Part shown: in pieces, positions 14,601 through 17,432 of the stretch
Layout of the letters: every line of letters begins with the position of its first letter
How positions within the stretch are numbered: the stretch's first letter is position 1
Assembly: GCA_016206955.1 (NCBI GenBank)
Contig: JACQQO010000126.1
Location: forward strand, 1 to 17,432
Length of the DNA stretch: 17,432 nt
Origin: Candidatus Omnitrophota bacterium
Lineage (GTDB): Bacteria > Omnitrophota > Omnitrophia > Omnitrophales > Danuiimicrobiaceae
Reading direction: 5' to 3'
The notes under the pieces: model-generated
What the model was told of the DNA's origin: nothing
The model's database searches: none
Seen by the model: only the letters and a program-made list of their open reading frames with translations
Program-made: the position numbers and the translations under genes

Positions 14601-15238
14601 TCAGCACGCTGAGCCTGTTTTTCCGCATAGCGAATGTTTCGTTCCACTTCGCTTGTAATATCATTGAGACGCAGAAGATTTTCTTCTGTCCGTTCCAGTT
14701 TTCTGAGCGCTTCTTCTTTTTTGACTTTGTATTTTGAAATCCCAGCAGCTTCTTCAATGAGAAAACGTTTTTCTTCAGGCTCTGCATTCAGAATGTAATC
14801 GATTCGGCCTTGTTCAATCATGGAGTAGGCATTGGAACCAATTCCGGTATCTAAAATGAGGTTTTGGATATCCTTCAATCGGCACGGCGTCTTGTTGATG
14901 AGGTACTCGCTTTCGCCTGAGCGGTGGAGCCTTCTGGTAATCACCACCTCCTCATATTGAATGGGAAGTTTGTGATCGCTGTTGTCAATCGTGAGGGAAA
15001 CTTCAGCAAGATTAAGGGGTTTTTTGAAATCGGTCCCCGAAAAAATCACATCCTCCATCTTAGAACCACGCAGAAGTTTAGCACTTCGCTCTCCCAGCAC
15101 CCACCGGATGGAGTCTGAAATATTGCTTTTTCCGCAGCCATTAGGTCCAACGATACACGTTACCCCTGGCTCGAAAATGATTTCGGTTTTGTCAGCGAAG
15201 GATTTAAATCCGAAAAGCTCAACTTTCTTGAGGTACAT
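11645..15238 (-). CDS. smc: Chromosome segregation protein SMC
   Basis: SMC is the ATPase core of bacterial condensin, which compacts and separates chromosomes together with ScpA and ScpB (not in this window). The 1197-residue protein has the complete architecture. The N-terminal ATPase half carries Walker A GPNGCGKSN (31-39) and the Q-loop region at IEQGRID (141-147). A first long coiled coil spans about 170-500. The hinge lies at about 505-670, and a second coiled coil runs to about 1040. The C-terminal half holds the LSGGE signature (1085-1089), Walker B ending in Asp1113-Glu1114 (VLDEVDA), and the His1145 switch. The opening MYLKKVELFGFKSF fixes the start, although no Shine-Dalgarno precedes it. 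It is preceded by a 106-base gap after fabF with no convincing promoter. Confidence 0.98.
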   Translation of the reverse strand: MYLKKVELFGFKSFADKTEIIFEPGVTCIVGPNGCGKSNISDSIRWVLGERSAKLLRGSKMEDVIFSGTDFKKPLNLAEVSLTIDNSDHKLPIQYEEVVITRRLHRSGESEYLINKTPCRLKDIQNLILDTGIGSNAYSMIEQGRIDYILNAEPEEKRFLIEEAAGISKYKVKKEEALRKLERTEENLLRLNDITSEVERNIRYAEKQAQRAERYKEQLERLKTIEIQKAFFETGKRDEALNLIAIERQEQETALNILEEQVSEQNTSAHQLEEIVQKLEESFFEHENRRSETRQALTVLESQENFKREKIGFLQSNGEKLSAELESLIKRLEFLNLEFGPKIKEQHELKTAIEQLELEQKRLEQGSEISKGASDVETDNLAYHQAHLFDLARQVAELKNSLSKNHIQMIALKQKQAGLQESQARLLETKHLLNERQIESGGSLSIYEDKLSDSQNRLNQFVKEKEALEGSLKATREEVAEVGSKKSKLQNQLILLEELNELHGPDPKKIVAEYGAQPGIVKTLLDVIEIQPGYELALEAALADSVKGVVAENIETAVQLFDSIKKSGSHRATIFIKDRAVMNGALSRDPEADKHPLIEKRLWDVIQVHEGYKAILGNLIGKFYVIYDITTESINQLSSLAERIKLVSKSGAIFGPEFQITLRNGGYTPERSALARMREVGRLSKEIQEISEQEDNFRKLVQDKESRLECVKEKEANLKEKSTDVQACLERSRGSMVSLKEYLRQIEEELDLIARENKQNEKELGELNVQEQDLSQRLERLQTEETSAQSELDQLKNRKENWERDLANITSKRQILLEKYETLNQSVKFLNQQVNENRERNRILTEEQKTAFDQSEQLTTELETFKEEKDKLNQILVERSVEVERIKRERNDLILKRNQALDHSRETIRELEQMKQKIHEYSLKQMELNHQKSSIAQDLLSRYKISLSNLDPKTHELSEDQLNELDSEIESLGEKLDAFGTVNLLAIDEYQELKSRYEFMLNQKKDLIEARDSLLEAIRKINHTTKKLFEETLAKVRESFREYFRTLFGGGQADLILLDEEHPFESGLDIVARPPGKKLQHITLLSGGEKALTAIALLLSLFAVKPSPFCVLDEVDAPLDEANNDRFLNALKPFLNSTQFIIVTHSRKTIAMGDVLYGVTMQEPGVSKLVSVRLSKETDKIEHADQGVASELNQVLN

Positions 15239-15344
15239 AGGATTGTTTAGGTTGTTTATTTATCGTCATGAGATTTAGGAAGCTTTACAGATAAAAGCAT
15301 AGGCAAGTTGAAATGTGGCTAAGAACAATAAAATAGAAAAAAGA

Positions 15345-16589
15345 CTAACCTTCAAACTGCTTGAGACAAATGGCTGCGTTGTGGCCGCCGAATCCCAGAG
15401 AGTCAGAAAGTGCAATTCGGATTTTAGCTTTTCGAGCTTCATTCGGAACATAATCTAAGTCGCATTCAGGATCGGGATGCTTTAGGTTAATGGTAGGAGG
15501 AGCAATCTGATATTTGATGGCTAAGGCAGTAAAGATTGCTTCAACCCCGCCTGCAGCCCCCAACAGATGCCCCGTCATGGATTTAGTCGAGCTTACCATC
15601 AATTTTTTTGCCACAGGTTCCGTAAATACCTTCTTGATCGCGATTGTCTCTACTTTATCGTTGAGCGGCGTCGAGGTTCCATGCGCATTGATGTAATCCA
15701 CTTCTTCCGGTTTGATGCTGGCATCAGAAAGCGTATTCACCATACAACGAGTTGCCCCCTTTCCTTCAGGATCAGGAGCCGTCATGTGGGTCGCATCAGA
15801 AGTCATTCCGTAACCGACCATCTCACAATAAATTTTTGCATTGCGTTTAAGCGCATGTTCTAATTCTTCTAAAATCACGACACCGCAACCTTCTCCCATC
15901 ACAAAACCGTTTCTCGTCTTATCAAACGGACGCGAGGCTTTATCGGGCTCATCGTTGTGAGTTGACAGGGCCTTCATTGCGTCGAATCCGCCAAATCCGA
16001 GCGGGGTGATGCAAGCTTCAGTTCCTCCGGCCAACATAATAATGGCTTCTCCTCTCTGAATGATTTTAAAGGCATCTCCAAGGGCATGAGATCCGGTGGC
16101 GCAAGCAGTGGCGACACAATTATTAGGTCCCTTTAAACCGAGTTCAATGGCAATTTGTCCCGGCGCCATATTGACGATGAGCATCGGGATCAGGAATGGA
16201 GAAACACGAGAAGGCCCCTTTTCCAATAAAATTTTATGTTGCTCTTCAATCGTATGCAGACCGCCAATTCCAGAACCAACCAAAACACCGCAAAGATGGG
16301 GGTCTTCTTTTGAAAAATCGAGGCCCGAATCTTCAACCGCCATTTTGCTTCCTGCGACGGCAAACTGAACAAAACGGTCTGTTTTTTTAACTTGTTTTGC
16401 AGAAAGATATTTTTGGGGATCGAAATTCTTAACTTCCGCTGAGACTTTCGAGGAAAAAAACTGAGGATCGACTTGGGTTACGCGGGCTGTTCCACTCTTT
16501 CCTTTGAGAACTGAATCCCACGCTTCTTCAACATTACTGCCGATCGGAGTGATACAGCCGACTCCAGTTAGAACTACGCGACGCTTCAT
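15345..16589 (-). CDS. fabF: Beta-ketoacyl-ACP synthase II
   Basis: FabF condenses malonyl-ACP with growing acyl-ACP chains in type II fatty-acid synthesis. It has 414 residues, the usual length. The thiolase-fold Cys-His-His triad is complete: Cys163 in TACATGSHA, His303 in NAHGTSTPLND and His341 in STKSMTGHLLGAAGG, with Lys336 beside it. These positions match E. coli FabF almost exactly. The opening KRRVVLTGVGCITPIG is typical of KAS II rather than KAS III, and no chain-length-factor-like loss of the cysteine is seen. It lies 46 bases after acpP and lacks a clear Shine-Dalgarno, so it depends on the fabG-acpP transcript. The acpP-fabF pair is a very common arrangement. Confidence 0.97.
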   Translation of the reverse strand: MKRRVVLTGVGCITPIGSNVEEAWDSVLKGKSGTARVTQVDPQFFSSKVSAEVKNFDPQKYLSAKQVKKTDRFVQFAVAGSKMAVEDSGLDFSKEDPHLCGVLVGSGIGGLHTIEEQHKILLEKGPSRVSPFLIPMLIVNMAPGQIAIELGLKGPNNCVATACATGSHALGDAFKIIQRGEAIIMLAGGTEACITPLGFGGFDAMKALSTHNDEPDKASRPFDKTRNGFVMGEGCGVVILEELEHALKRNAKIYCEMVGYGMTSDATHMTAPDPEGKGATRCMVNTLSDASIKPEEVDYINAHGTSTPLNDKVETIAIKKVFTEPVAKKLMVSSTKSMTGHLLGAAGGVEAIFTALAIKYQIAPPTINLKHPDPECDLDYVPNEARKAKIRIALSDSLGFGGHNAAICLKQFEG

Positions 16590-16635
16590 GCTGATTGCAA
16601 AAATGGGAACGAGAGAACATCAAGAAGGGCTCGCC

Positions 16636-16875
16636 TTATTTGGCGGCGCATTTTTCTTCGATGTATTTGATGGCATCCCCTACGGTTTGAATTTTCTCTG
16701 CATCCTCATCGGGGATTTCAATGCCAAATTCTTCTTCGAGCGCCATGACGAGCTCGACCGTATCGAGAGAGTCTGCGCCTAAATCATCAACAAAAGAAGC
16801 TTCGGGCGTCACTTCTTCTGCTTTGACTCCCAATTGCTCGACAATAATCTCAGTGATTTTATCGTGTACGGCCAT
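16636..16875 (-). CDS. acpP: Acyl carrier protein
   Basis: AcpP carries fatty-acyl chains on a phosphopantetheine arm. It is 79 residues and strongly acidic, with the attachment site at Ser36 in DDLGADSLDTVELVMALEEE. The second conserved part, FGIEIPDEDAEKIQTVGDAI, is also standard. A near-perfect ribosome binding site precedes the ATG, consistent with the high abundance of this protein. It sits 26 bases after fabG and 46 bases before fabF, completing a typical fabG-acpP-fabF segment. Specialised carrier proteins of polyketide clusters share the DSL motif, but this context and sequence are those of the primary fatty-acid carrier. Confidence 0.98.
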   Translation of the reverse strand: MAVHDKITEIIVEQLGVKAEEVTPEASFVDDLGADSLDTVELVMALEEEFGIEIPDEDAEKIQTVGDAIKYIEEKCAAK

Positions 16876-16881
16876 TCTTAC

Positions 16882-16888
16882 CCTCCTT
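16882..16888 (-). promoter_or_regulatory. Consensus ribosome binding site of acpP
   Basis: AAGGAGG, a full match to the 16S anti-Shine-Dalgarno sequence, lies 6 bases before the acpP ATG. It is the strongest such site in the window and suggests that acpP is translated much more than its neighbours fabG and fabF. Confidence 0.88.
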
Positions 16889-16901
16889 GAAATTGATGAA
16901 G

Positions 16902-17432
16902 TTATGTAGTTAGTCCACCGTCTACCGCAATCACTTGTCCTGTAATATAACTTGACTCTTCTGAAGCAAGAAAGAGAGCCAGCAGGGCAACATCTTCTGG
17001 TTCTCCAAGCCGTTCCAACGGAATAAAACTCTTCGTTTCTGTTAGAACTTTTTCACCTAATTTTTCCGTCATGTCAGTCCGAATGAAACCAGGAGCAATC
17101 GCATTTACTGTAATATTGCGTTTCGCCAATTCCTTAGCGGCTGTTTTTGTAAAAGCAATCACCCCACCTTTTGAGGCAGCGTAATTCGCCTGACCCGCAT
17201 TACCTGTTAACCCAACTACCGAACTGATATTAATAATCCGCCCGCTTTTTTGGCGGATCATCGGTTTCGTTACAGCTTTTGTAAATAGGAAAACGCTTTT
17301 TAAATTAACAGAAAGAACTGTGTCCCAATCTTCTTCTGACATTAATGCGAGCAATTGATCACGCGTCGTGCCAGCATTGTTGACGAGTATATCGATCCGC
17401 GAATAGGTGTCAAGCGTTTTTTTGACAGCTTC
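16902..17432 (-). CDS. fabG: 3-oxoacyl-ACP reductase, C-terminal part (5' end off the window)
   Basis: FabG reduces beta-ketoacyl-ACP with NADPH, the first reduction of the elongation cycle. The frame is open to the right edge, where 176 residues are encoded. Compared with the usual length of about 245, roughly the first 70, including the glycine-rich nucleotide-binding turn, are missing. Visible short-chain dehydrogenase features are NNAG followed by TTRDQLL, the catalytic serine in INISSVVG, and the Tyr-x3-Lys pair in NYAASKGG. The C-terminus ITGQVIAVDGGL is characteristic of FabG. Other short-chain dehydrogenases look similar, but the TRDQLL segment and the acpP and fabF neighbours make FabG the clear choice. 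In many bacteria fabD and fabH lie upstream. Confidence 0.95.
   Translation of the reverse strand, partial: EAVKKTLDTYSRIDILVNNAGTTRDQLLALMSEEDWDTVLSVNLKSVFLFTKAVTKPMIRQKSGRIINISSVVGLTGNAGQANYAASKGGVIAFTKTAAKELAKRNITVNAIAPGFIRTDMTEKLGEKVLTETKSFIPLERLGEPEDVALLALFLASEESSYITGQVIAVDGGLTT

Noticed and set aside
15256..15300. A 14-codon open frame in the fabF-smc gap
   Set aside because: It is too short, has no ribosome binding site and shows no recognisable peptide.
15239..15344. A promoter or intrinsic terminator between fabF and smc
   Set aside because: There is a T-run on the minus strand after fabF but no convincing GC-rich hairpin before it, and no -35/-10 pair with good spacing was found.

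Overview
The window is a dense block of bacterial housekeeping genes, all transcribed from the minus strand. The sequence leans towards AT. Genes are packed with 1-14 base overlaps or gaps of a few bases, and only two intergenic stretches exceed 100 bases. Nothing looks mobile: there is no insertion sequence, integrase, phage gene, CRISPR array, tRNA or rRNA. The proteins are standard bacterial forms. The mixture of strong Shine-Dalgarno sites (acpP, recA) with several starts that have none, the compact mixed-function runs, and a PC4-like protein next to recA suggest an uncultured environmental lineage such as Omnitrophota. That placement is a low-confidence inference from general impression, not a measured result.

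Read in the direction of transcription (right to left), the layout is as follows. (1) Fatty-acid synthesis: the 3' part of fabG, then acpP and fabF, which supply the ketoreductase, acyl carrier and condensing enzyme of the FAS II cycle. (2) Chromosome and membrane maintenance: smc, then pgsA, which begins at a TTG codon 3 bases after the smc stop. (3) DNA repair: a 78-codon PC4-like single-strand-DNA-binding protein behind its own near-consensus sigma-70 promoter, then recA behind another. recA ends in a strong intrinsic terminator whose U-tract runs directly into the start codon of recX, the RecA modulator. (4) alaS overlaps recX by 14 bases and hisD by 4, so the tRNA synthetase leads directly into the histidine genes. 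(5) The histidine run is hisD-hisB-hisH-hisA-(unknown three-helix membrane protein)-hisF-hisI, covering most of the route from phosphoribosyl-AMP to histidinol and histidine; hisG, hisE and hisC are absent from the window. (6) Tryptophan entry: trpE starts 8 bases after hisI, and trpG begins inside the trpE end and runs off the left edge.

From recX to trpG there is no visible promoter or terminator. RecX, AlaS, the His enzymes and anthranilate synthase may therefore share long transcripts, fed either by readthrough of the recA terminator or by promoters inside genes that cannot be recognised by eye.

I found no clearly new multi-gene system. The points most worth following up are the unrecognised membrane protein between hisA and hisF, the PC4-like protein upstream of recA, the terminator placed against the recX start, and the alaS-his-trp gene run.
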